Source: Prorocentrum cordatum (Eukaryota > Sar > Dinophyceae > Prorocentrales > Prorocentraceae). Taken from it: a DNA stretch of 20,000 nt. Positions 1 to 7,982 of the stretch are shown here, in pieces (positions within the stretch are counted from its first letter, which is position 1; each line of letters opens with the position of its first letter). The translations under genes and the position numbers were made by a program. Location: the NCBI GenBank assembly GCA_963575745.1, contig CAUYUJ010015016.1:203236-223235 (forward strand). The letters are read 5' to 3'. The notes under the pieces are model-generated. The model was not told the DNA's origin. It searched no databases and worked only from the letters and a program-made list of their open reading frames with translations.

Positions 1-402
1 GGCCCTCGGGTCACAGCTGCTCTCGGGTGGCCGCTGGGGACGAGCCGGCCCCCCCCCCCAGAACGCTCTCGGGCTGGCGCAGCCGCTGGAAAGCATCCCG
101 AGGATGGGACCCCGCCGAGACACGACGCGAACGTCCAAACACCTCGACCCTCGACCCTCGAACCCGAAGCTCCCCCCCCCTCTCCCCGCCCGCCCCAACC
201 CCAGGGCGTCTGGTTCGTGAGGACCGGGCATCAGGACCTCGTCCTGAAGCTGGTGAGGTGCCCCCCTCCCACCCGTCCATCCCTCCTCCACTCTTCCCCC
301 ACCCCTGTCCACCCCCCTTCCCCCTCTCCCCCGCCGCCTTCCCTCCATGCCCTTCGCCCCCCTCTCCCTCTTTTTCTCCTCTCTCCTCCTCCCCGTCCTC
401 CC
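1..402. other. C-rich, pyrimidine-rich DNA without a recognisable gene
   Basis: This stretch is dominated by C runs and CCT/CCCT tracts, especially at about 165-400. Frames are open on both strands only because stop codons are rare at this composition, and their translations are Pro/Ser runs (+) or Gly/Arg/Glu runs (-). I see no domain, RNA gene or clean repeat unit. It could be 5' flanking DNA of the open frame that starts at 403. Confidence 0.5.
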
Positions 403-1060
403 ATGGGCCGTGCAGCATCCCGCGAGCGTGCTCGGTCCGCCACTCTTCCACATGGCGGTCCAAAGGCGCCACCAATCATAGTAAGGCCGCCAAGAGTGCC
501 GCCAGTAATGCCACCAGCAACACCAGAGGATCGTCGGTACTTGGATAGGCTCGTCGAAGAGGGGCATGCCCAGAGGACTGTTGCGGGACAGCTGGTACCG
601 CGAGGGCATCTACAGGCTCAAGTTGCCGCCGCCGCTCGCTCTCGCAGCCGCCCTCCGACGCCCTTCGGCACCGTTCGGCCGCCGCGATGTCTGGACCCGC
701 GCGCATGCAGCCGACCAGCAAGGCTCCACCAGTTCCATCCGTGCGCGCTTCTTCCGCCCGAGGTGCAGCGCACAGCGCTCGGCGAGGAGCCGACGCAGCG
801 GCCGCCGTACAGCGAAGGTGACGAAGAGGTACACAGGTTCCTCAGGAGCTGGCACAACAGCGCCCCCGTCCCAGACGCGATGGCGCGGCGGTGCCTGTTC
901 GCTGGCATGGTCATGGAGTCGATGATGCGTGCTGCCTTCGCTCACGAGGCTCGTCGCGCCGTTGGGCGGGTGGCCGTCGCGCGGCCGATGTACGCCAACG
1001 AGGCCATCGTTGTGCTCATGGTGCTGCGCAACACCAAGTTATTCTCTTGCACAGGGTGTG
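403..1060 (+). CDS. hypothetical protein fragment, truncated by satellite DNA
   Basis: I do not recognise this frame. It starts at an ATG (MGRAASRERARS) and reads about 219 codons. The first part is basic and Pro-rich. The second part, roughly residues 140-215, has ordinary protein composition with helix-like segments such as DEEVHRFLRSWHN and ANEAIVVLMVLRNTK. The frame stays open to 1572, but beyond about 1060 it only translates the GC-rich satellite, so the natural 3' end is missing or lies in an unseen exon. No catalytic motif is visible. The competing - strand frame at 610-945 is Arg/Ala-rich and less protein-like. It may be an exon or a gene fragment cut by array expansion. Coding status is uncertain. 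Confidence 0.3.
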
Positions 1061-1071
1061 TAGAGCTCCGA

Positions 1072-2285
1072 CGACTTTTTTCGGCACGGCACCAGTCGAT
1101 GCAGCCCCTAGGCCTTCACCACCTCCCAGCGTGCCCCCTCCACATCTATTTTCTGCAGCAGCCATGCCGAAGCAGCCCCTCGGCCCTCCGCATCCCACCC
1201 CCGCCACCCAGCGCAGTCAGCCCGCCAGCCAGCGCGCACCTTCGGCACCGGTCCCACCAGCCAGCGCGCCCCTCCGCCCCGACCGCTTTCTTGCGGCACG
1301 GCACTGGACCCACCAGCCAGCGCGCCCCCTCCGCCCCGATCGTTTTATTTCGGCACGGCACCGGTCCCACCCCCCGCGCTGCCAGCCCCTCCGCCCCGAC
1401 TCCTTTATTTCGGCACGGCACCGGTCCCCCCCCCCTCCTGCGTACCCTCCGCCCCGACCGCTTTATTTCGGCACCGCGCCGCCCGTTTCCACCAGCCACC
1501 GCGTTCCTTCCGCCCCGATTCCTTTATTTCGGCACGGCGCTGCCACCCCCCCAGTACCCCCCGCGCAGCTAGCCGCTCCGCCTCGACCCCAGCGCGCCCT
1601 CGCTGCCCCGGCCGCTTTATTCCGGCACGGCACCGGTCCCACCTGCCAGCGCGCCCCCATTGCCCCGACTGTTTTATTTCGGCACAGCGCTGGCCCCACC
1701 AGCCAGCTCGCCTTTTCCGTCCCGATCCCTTAATTTCAGCACGGCACCGCCCCCTCTCCTCCACCAGCCAGCTCGTTCTTTCCGCCCCCATTTTTTCATT
1801 TCGGCGCGGCACTGCCCTCCCCCCGGCACCCCCCGCGCAGCCAGCCGCTCCGCCTCGACGCCAGCGCGCCCTCTCCACCCCGACCGCTTATTTTGGCACG
1901 GCACCGGTCCCACCAGCCAGCGCGCCCCCTCCGCCCCGACCGCTTTATTTCGACACGGCACCAGTCCCGACGGCCAGCGCGCCCCCTCCGCCCCGACTGT
2001 TATATTTCGGCACAGCACCGCCCCCCCTCCCACCAGCCAGCTCGCCCCCCCCGCCCCGACACTTTTATTGCGGAGCAGCACCGCCCCCCCGCGCACCCCC
2101 CGCGCAGCCAGCCTGTTCGCCTCGACTTTTTTATTTCGGCATTGCACCGTTCCCCCCTTGCCCTAGCGCGCCTCTCCGCCTCGACCCTCTGATCGCCGGT
2201 CCCCACCGCGGCCACCCTGTTTCCTCCCTAGCGCGCCCTCTCCGCCCCGACGTTTTGATTTCGGCACTGCGCCGGTCTCCCCTGC
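1072..2285. repeat. GC-rich satellite A, left array (about 57-61 bp units)
   Basis: Degenerate tandem units share the core TTTATTTCGGCACGGCACCG, followed by CCAGCCAGCGCGCCCC and CTCCGCCCCGAC. Successive TTTATTT-type cores begin near 1287, 1344, 1404, 1462 and 1523, giving spacings of 57, 60, 58 and 61 bp, with a longer ~92 bp unit next. Spacing is not held to multiples of three and all reading frames open and close across units, so the array is not under protein-coding constraint. The first recognisable core is at about 1074. Identity between neighbouring units is clear by eye, with many substitutions and small indels. Confidence 0.85.
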
Positions 2286-3272
2286 TGATTTGGTGGGTCA
2301 CGGCTACCCCGGCGCTGGCTCCGAGAAGGTGCGTTCTCCCATTTCCATCCCGGGCGCTTGAGCGAATCTAGGGGGTCACGGCTACCCCGACTCTGGTTCC
2401 TAAGATACGTTTTCGTCGTAGGCGTCGTCGCACGGCAACCCCAGCCCTGGCTCCTCGGAGCTGCGTTTTCTCATTCTCATCTTGGGGGCTTCATTTGCGT
2501 CGTCGTCGCCGATGTAGTCGTCGTGGTCGTCGTCTGTTGCGGCTCGACGATTGAGGTTCGAGGTGGGTTTTCGTCGTCTTTGCGTTCCCTTTATGGGCGC
2601 CTGAGCTACTCTTGGGGGTCACGGGCCGTTGTAGTCGTCGTGGTCGTCGTCTGTTCATGCTCGACGATCGAGGTTCGAAGTGGGTTTTCGTCGTCGTTGC
2701 ACTCTCTTTCTGGGCGCCTGAGCTAATCTTGGGGGTCACGGGCCGTTGTAGTCGTCGTGGTCGTCGTCCGTTGCGGCTCGACGATTGAGGTTCGAGGTGG
2801 GTTCTCGTCGTCGTCGCACTCCCTTTCTGGGCGCCTGAGCTAATCTGGGGGGTCACGGTTACCCCGCCGCTGACTCCTAGGTCGTCGTCGCCGTTGTAAT
2901 CGCCCTGGTTGTCGTTTATTGAGGCTCGACGATCGAGGTTCGAGGCGCGTTGCCGTCGTCTTTCCGTTCCCTCCGTGGACGCTTGAATTAATATGGGGGT
3001 CACGGCTAACCTGGCGCTGGCTTCGAGATGCGTTTTGCTCATTCCCATCCTAGGATGCGTTTTCGTCGTGGGCGTCGTCGTCGCTGTGGTAGCCGTGGTC
3101 GTCGTTTATTGAGGCTCGACGATCGAGGCTCGAGGCGCGTTGTCGTCGTCTTTCCCTTCCCTTCTTGGGCGCCTGAGCTGATCTGGGGGGTCACGGCTAC
3201 CCCAGAGCTGGCTCCTATACGGCGCGTTTGTTCACTCCCACCCTGGGCGCTTGAGCTAATCTGGGGGGCCAC
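2283..3272. repeat. GTCGTC-rich satellite B (117 bp units), nested inside satellite A
   Basis: A different tandem family interrupts the TTTATTTCGG array. Units carry GGGCGCCTGAGCTAATCT, GGGGGTCACGG, a GTCGTCGTGGTCGTCGTC tract, GCTCGACGATTGAGGTTCGA and GGGTTTTCGTCGTC. The GGGCGCCTGAG landmark starts at 2595, 2712 and 2829, an exact 117 bp period. Flanking copies at about 2350, 2977, 3167 and 3245 are spaced irregularly by partial units. On the - strand, 117 bp equals 39 codons and the reading frame stays open through several units (see findings). On the + strand the same DNA gives poly-Val runs. Confidence 0.85.
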
Positions 3273-3274
3273 CG

Positions 3275-5966
3275 CCCCCCCCCCCCGGCCCCCCCGCGCA
3301 GCTTTGATTTCGGCGCGGCACCGCCTCCGCCCCCGCCCCCTCCCGCGCAGCCAGTTTTTCTGCCTCGACCCTTTTATTGTATTGCGCAGGGTGTCTCGAT
3401 CGAGTTCCGTCTACTTGATTCTGCGCGGCACCGCCCCCCCCTCGCCTCGCGCGTTGCCCCCGCATCACCCCGCCCACCCCGGCCACCAGCCAGCGCGCTT
3501 TTCATTTCGGCACGCCCCCCCCACCCCGCGCGCCCCCCCCGCGTTGCCTCGCCCGCCAGCCAGCGCGCCCCCTCTGCCCCAGAGCTCCGACCATTTTATT
3601 TTGGCGCGGCGCCCGCGCACCCCACCGGCCAGCGCGCCCCTTCCGCCCCGACCCTTTTGTTTCGGCACGGCGCGCCCCTCCGCCCCGGCGCCTGCATTTC
3701 GGCGCGGCGCGCCCCCTCCGCGCCCCCTCCGCATCCGCCCCGCCGACCACCCGGCGCGCCCCCTCCGCCCCGGCCTTTTTATATTTCGGCGCGGCGCACC
3801 CCTCCGGCCCGAGCCCTTTATTTCTGAGCGGCCCACCCCCCCGCATCCACCCCGCCTGCCGGCCAGCGCGCCCCTCCGCCCCGACCCTGCTATTTCGGCG
3901 CAGCGCGCGCCTCCGCCCCGGCGTTTTTATTTCGGCACGGCGCGCCCCTCCGCATCCCCCCGCCGGCCAGCCAGCGCGCCCCTCCGCCCCGGCCCCTTTA
4001 TTTCGGCGCGGCGCGCCCCTCCGCCCCGGCCCCTTTCACGTCGGCACGGCGCGCCCTCCGCGTTCCACTTGCCCGCCAGCCAGCGCGCCCCTCTGCCCCG
4101 ACTCCTTTATTTTGTTTCAGCGCACCCCTCCGCCCCGACCTCTTATTTCGCCGCGGCGCCCCCCCGCCCGCCAGCCAGCGCGCCCCTTCCGCCCCGACCC
4201 CTTTCAGTTCGGCGCGCGCCCCCCCCCCCCCCCCCCGCGCCCCCCCGCCCGCCGCCCATCGCGCCCCCTTCGCCCCGACCGCTTGCATCCCCTTGCGCAG
4301 GGCCCCCGAGCTCTCCTCTCCGTCGCCCACGCGCCCCGTCAGCCAGCGCGCCCCCCCGCCCCGACTTTTTTGTTTCGGCGCGGCGCGCCCCTCCGCCCCG
4401 ACCCTTTTTACCTCGGCGCGGCGCGCTCCCTCCGCACCCCCTGCGCATCCGCTCCGCCGGCCGCCCAGCGCGCCCCCTCCGCCCCGACGCCTTTTATTTC
4501 GGCGCGGCACGCCTCTCTGGCCCGAGTCTTTTTATTTCGGAGCGCGCCCCCCCCCCCCCCCCTCTCCCTCGATTCCCCCCCCCGCCTGCCAGCCAGCGCG
4601 CCCCCCCGCCCCGAACCTGCTATTTCGGCACAACGCACACCTCCGCCCCGACCCCTTCACCTCGGCGCGGCGCGCCGCCCCCGCGCCCCCTCGCCCGCCA
4701 GCCAGCGCGCACCTCCGCCCCTGCTGTTTTATTTCGGCGCGGCACGCCCCTCCGCCCCGGCCCCATTTATTTCGGCGCGGCACGCCCCCTCGCATCCCGC
4801 CCGCCCACCAGCCAGCGCGCGCCCCCGCCCCGATTCCTTTATTTCGTTACAGCGCGCCCCTCTGCCCCGACCCCTCCTTTTTGTTTTCTCGCCGCGGCGC
4901 CCCCGCCCGCCAGCCAGCGCGCGCCTCCGCCCCGACGTCTGCATCTCGGCGCGCCCCCCCTCTCCCCCCGCGCCCCCCCGCCCGCCAGCCAGCGCGCCCC
5001 CGCCGCCCCGACCCCTGCCACTTCGGCGCGGCGCACCTTCCCCGCGCGACCCCCGCCCCGACCTTTCTTGCATTTCGGCGCGGCGCGCCCCTCCGCCCGG
5101 GCCCGTTTTACTTCGGCGCGGCGCGCCCGATCCGCATCGCCCCCGCCCGCCAGCCAGCGCGACCCCCGGCCCCGACCCTTACATTTCGGCGCAGCGCGCC
5201 CCCCCGCCCCGACCTTTTCATTTCGGCGCGGCGCGCCCCCTCCATCATCTCCGCCCGCCGCCCAGCGCGCCCCCTCCGCCCCGACATTTTTTGTTGTTTT
5301 CGGCGCGGCGCGCCCCTCCGCCCCGATCCTTCTAATTCGGCGCGGCGCGCCGCGCCCGCGCCCCCCCGGCCGCCGGCCGCGCGCCCCTCTGCCCCGACCC
5401 CTTCATTCCTGCACGGCGCGCCCCCCCCCGCGCCAGCCAGCGCGCCCCCTCCGCCCCGGCCGCCACTTCGGCGCGCCCCCCCCCCGCCCCCCCTTCCGCG
5501 CGCCCCCTCCGCCCCGGCCTTCTTTATTCCGGCGCGCCGCGCCCCTCCGGCCCGAACTTTTCGCGCCCCCGCAAGGCGCGCCCCCCCCGCGCCCGCCAGC
5601 CAGCGCGCCCTCCGCCCCGGCCCGTTTACTTCGGCGCGGCGCACCTCGGATCTCTGCCCCGACTTTTGCATTTCGTCACGGCGCGCCCCGCCCGCGCCCC
5701 CCTTCGCCCGCCGGCCAGCGACCCTCTTTGCATTTCGGCGCGGCACGCCCCTCCGCCCCGGCCTCATTTATTCCGGCACGGCGCGCCCCCTCCGCATCTC
5801 CCGCCCACCAGCCGGCGCGCCCCACCGCCCCGACCCTGTTCATTTCGGCGCGCCCCCCCCCCCCCCCGCGCGCCCCTTCCGCCCCGGCCCCTTTGCTTCG
5901 GCGCGCCGCGCCCCTCCGCCCCAAACCTTTATCCCCCCCCCTCCTTGCGAATGCGACGGCGCGCCC
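3275..5966. repeat. GC-rich satellite A, right array, enriched in GGCGCGCC
   Basis: The same family as the left array resumes after satellite B, but in a more GC-saturated form. The core is TTTATTTCGGCGCGGCGCGC followed by CCCTCCGCCCCG, with CCAGCCAGCGCGCCCC recurring. Units vary from about 45 to 90 bp. The 8-bp palindrome GGCGCGCC recurs many times. Long C runs are present: C12 at 3275-3286, C18 at 4219-4236, C16 at 4547-4562 and C15 at 5853-5867. All three + frames are open for hundreds of codons at once (for example 3028-5973, 4112-5335 and 4293-5984), which shows composition rather than coding. The array stops abruptly at 5966-5967. Confidence 0.85.
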
Positions 5967-6239
5967 CTGTTGAGCTTCAGTTGAAACGCGCGTCACGCTG
6001 CAGCTATCCGCAACCGTTATGGCTCAGGGGCCCCTTGAGCCGCCTTTGGGCGGTGAGATCTGCATTTGCTAGTGCCAGAGAACTAGCCAGGGCGCAGATA
6101 CCGAATATCAGAATATTCGAGGAGCAGATTTCCCTGGGACCTATCCTTGGGGCTTGCTCTCTGGACAGAGCTGTGCGAGAGTTTGCCGGCGAGTGGCAGG
6201 GGCGGCTGGGCCGGGCCCTGCACTCGCGCTGCGACAGGA

Positions 6240-6254
6240 AAGAGAGAGAGAGAG

Positions 6255-6310
<56 letters not shown>

Positions 6311-6389
6311 AGAAAAAAAGAGAAAGAGAAAGAGAAAGAGAAAGAGAAAGATAAAGAGAAAGAGAAAGAGAAAGAGAAAGAGAAAGAGA

Positions 6390-6440
<51 letters not shown>
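6240..6440. repeat. GA / GAAAGA microsatellite
   Basis: A (GA)n tract (about 6240-6307, interrupted by TATATATATA at 6256-6265) passes into about 14 copies of AAAGAG (about 6308-6396) and back to (GA)n up to about 6440. Open frames across it (poly Arg-Glu/Lys on +, poly Ser-Leu on -) are translation artefacts. It lies inside the proposed LTR. Confidence 0.95.
6256..6265 (+). promoter_or_regulatory. TATA-like tract within the candidate LTR
   Basis: TATATATATA sits inside the GA tract, about 270 bp upstream of the proposed LTR end. It could act as a promoter element for the retroelement, but it may simply be microsatellite slippage. Dinoflagellate promoters do not usually rely on a canonical TATA box. 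Confidence 0.15.
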
Positions 6441-6444
<4 letters not shown>

Positions 6445-6525
6445 ACGGACCGCTACTTCAGAGGACGAGACAGAGGTGTCATTTCGAGGACACTGATATT
6501 ACGACGCCTCTCGGCGAACCTGCAT

Positions 6526-6540
6526 TGGTAGCGGAGCCGG
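6526..6540 (+). promoter_or_regulatory. candidate primer-binding site (initiator-tRNA-Met type)
   Basis: TGGTAGCGGAGCCGG lies just after the proposed LTR end (TGCA, 6521-6524) and 32 bp before the gag ATG. It resembles the complement of eukaryotic initiator tRNA-Met 3' ends (TGGTAGCAGAG type), with one mismatch over the first 11 bases. Copia-group elements normally prime from initiator tRNA-Met, so location and sequence agree. Confidence 0.45.
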
Positions 6541-6571
6541 TCGGCTCCCGGAGTTGCAGCTGATCGGCGCG

Positions 6572-7980
6572 ATGACAGACAGCAGGGATGAGAGCAAGAA
6601 GGTTCCGACGCGGGGCGGAGATGTCACCATACTTCAGGAATATCGAGGACGTGTCAAATGGTATGTGGCAGGTCTATCACGCAGAGACAAACGCGTTGCA
6701 GGAGCTCGGCTGGCAGCAGCACTCACAGGCGACGCCTGGAAGGCGCTAGAGGAAGTATCAGGCGACGGGCGAGAGCTGCTGGAGAAGCCCGGCGGTCATG
6801 AAATCCTGTTAGAGTTCCTAGATGAGACGCTCATGGGCTAGCCAATCCCGGAGGCCGCGAAGTATCTGAAGGAATACCTGTTCACGCTCAGGAGGCGGAG
6901 CAACGAGGGCATGACGGCCTGCGCGCAGAGGAGCCGGATCGTCGCCGAGAAGTTTGATCAGAGCTTCAGGGGGATCGAGGAGAAGGATGCGACGACGGAG
7001 ATCCAGCTAGCGAGGAAGGCGCGGCCCGAGGAGAAGCCGGAGTCCGCGACGCTGGAGTCGATTCGAGATCGCGAGCTTCCAGATGGCGATGACGCGGATG
7101 ACGAGGGCGCCGGCAGCTGGAGGGGCGACAACGAGGGCCACTGGAGAGGAAGCTGGTGGTGCGGAAGCAGCTGGTGGTCGAGCTCACCGACGGGGGCCGC
7201 AGGCTGGACATGGCCACGACCCACGACATCCCTGAAGGCTCGCAAGAAGGCGGCGCTGAAGGAGAAGGCTACGGAGGCGCCATGCTCGCCGATGGCACGG
7301 TTCAACCTGGGCGAAGACGACGTAGACATCAACGCGCTGAAGGAGGTAACGGCCGAGGCAAGGGGCACCCTGATTCCGTCCGTGATGGCAGGATGGCTGT
7401 TGCTTCAACGAGCTGGGCTGAACGCTCAGGCGCGCGCGGGAGTGCTGTCATCAGCGAAGAACGCACTCGGTCTCAAGAACCTCGAGGCAGCGCGGCGGGG
7501 CCAGTGGGCTGACATAGACCTGGGGGAGCACGACGCCAACAACAGGAAGCGCGACATGTTCCCGCACAAGCCAGGCCGGGGGCGAGCTCTGGGAGTTTTC
7601 GAAGACGACGAAGGTGATCCAGAGGAGGTGCTCGAGGACTGCGACGCGGAGGAGGATCGCGAGTCCTTCGCGGAGTTCGACTGGGACGAGGGCGAGATTG
7701 ACTTCGAGGGCCTGGGCGTGCGGAGGCAGAGGAAGCGCTGGCCGCGATCGCAGGGGCGAAGAAGGATGTGAAGATGCAGAGGAGGACGCTGGCCCAGGCA
7801 AGAGCAGTGGTGAAATACATCAAACAGAGCCGAGGTTTCTTCCAGAGAGGAAAAGGCAAGCAAGGAAAGAAAGGAGGCAAGGGACACAGTGGGCCACGTT
7901 TCATATGTGGAGGCCCACGCGAGAGAATGGACTGCCCGAAGAACACGGAAGGCCGAGGTAGGGGACAACCACGCGGACGA
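6572..7980 (+). pseudogene. gag: copia-like Gag polyprotein, broken by TAG and a frameshift
   Basis: Gag would form the capsid-like particle of the retrotransposon. The ATG at 6572 gives MTDSRDESKK, then EYRGRVKWYVAGLSRRDKRV and AGARLAAALTGDAWKALEEV, a capsid-like segment. The frame stops at TAG 6839-6841 after ETLMG but continues in the same phase as PIPEAAKYLKEYLFTLRRRS, where I expect Gln (CAG) from family memory. Further motifs are VMAGWLLLQRAGLNAQARAG and LEAARRGQWADIDLGEHD, then an acidic stretch. At about 7715-7731 the coding sense moves by one base to EEALAAIAGAKKDVKMQRRT, continuing to KYIKQSRGFFQRGKGKQG. A terminal zinc knuckle is recognisable (FICGGPRERMDC) but has lost its first Cys and its His. 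The start was chosen as the first ATG after the primer-binding site. The last ~20 codons of the open frame (to 8043) are antisense to the LINE RNase H. Confidence 0.7.
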
Positions 7981-7982
7981 GC

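Larger units (their letters stand above)
5968..6524 (+). repeat. candidate 5' long terminal repeat of the copia-like element
   Basis: The satellite ends at 5966-5967 and the sequence changes to unique DNA beginning TGTTGAGCTTCAG, matching the TGTTG start common in copia LTRs. The proposed end is TGCA at 6521-6524, two bases before a primer-binding-site-like sequence. The interval is 557 bp and contains a large GA/GAAAGA microsatellite and a TATATATATA tract. The second LTR is not in the window, so the boundaries rest on the TG...CA ends, the primer-binding site and the composition break only. Confidence 0.45.
5968..7982 (+). mobile_element. Ty1/copia-like LTR retrotransposon, 5' part only
   Basis: The order is candidate 5' LTR (5968-6524), a tRNA-iMet-type primer-binding site (6526-6540), and a gag gene (from 6572) ending in a degenerate zinc knuckle. 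This matches the 5' half of a Ty1/copia element. Protease, integrase, reverse transcriptase and a 3' LTR do not follow: from about 7983 the DNA belongs to a LINE-type element on the opposite strand. The element is therefore interrupted or recombined. The gag carries a TAG and a frameshift, so this copy is not autonomous. The gag resembles a family I recall as abundant in dinoflagellate genomes; that assignment is from memory of family features, not a search. Confidence 0.6.

Noticed and set aside
610-945. - strand frame opposite the hypothetical fragment at 403-1060
   Set aside because: Arg/Ala-rich complement of the + frame with no helix pattern or motif; treated as a shadow.
1037-1056. Pyrimidine tract and CAG/GG (TTCTCTTGCACAGGG) as a splice acceptor
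   Set aside because: The preceding sequence is the best coding part of that frame, which contradicts an intron there, and no matching donor was found.
2358-2726. + strand frame with poly-Val runs in satellite B
   Set aside because: It is a direct translation of GTCGTC tracts. The phase is lost between units and no domain is present.
1072-5966. CRISPR-like array
   Set aside because: Repeats are degenerate, spacers are not unique but part of the same unit, and the spacing is irregular. The composition and context are eukaryotic satellite DNA.
3028-5973. A 981-codon open frame on +, with other long frames at 4112-5335 and 4293-5984
   Set aside because: All three + frames and several - frames are open together because the satellite almost lacks stop triplets. 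Unit lengths are not multiples of three, and the translation is Pro/Arg/Ala repeats with shifting phase.
6014-6042. TTATGGCTCAGG (+) and GGCTCAAGG (-) as relics of the dinoflagellate spliced leader
   Set aside because: The matches to the known leader end are short and imperfect, and no upstream leader bases are recognisable. Chance is likely.
6141-6563. Poly Ser-Leu (-) and poly Arg-Glu/Arg-Lys (+) frames over 6240-6440
   Set aside because: Pure translation of the GA/GAAAGA microsatellite.
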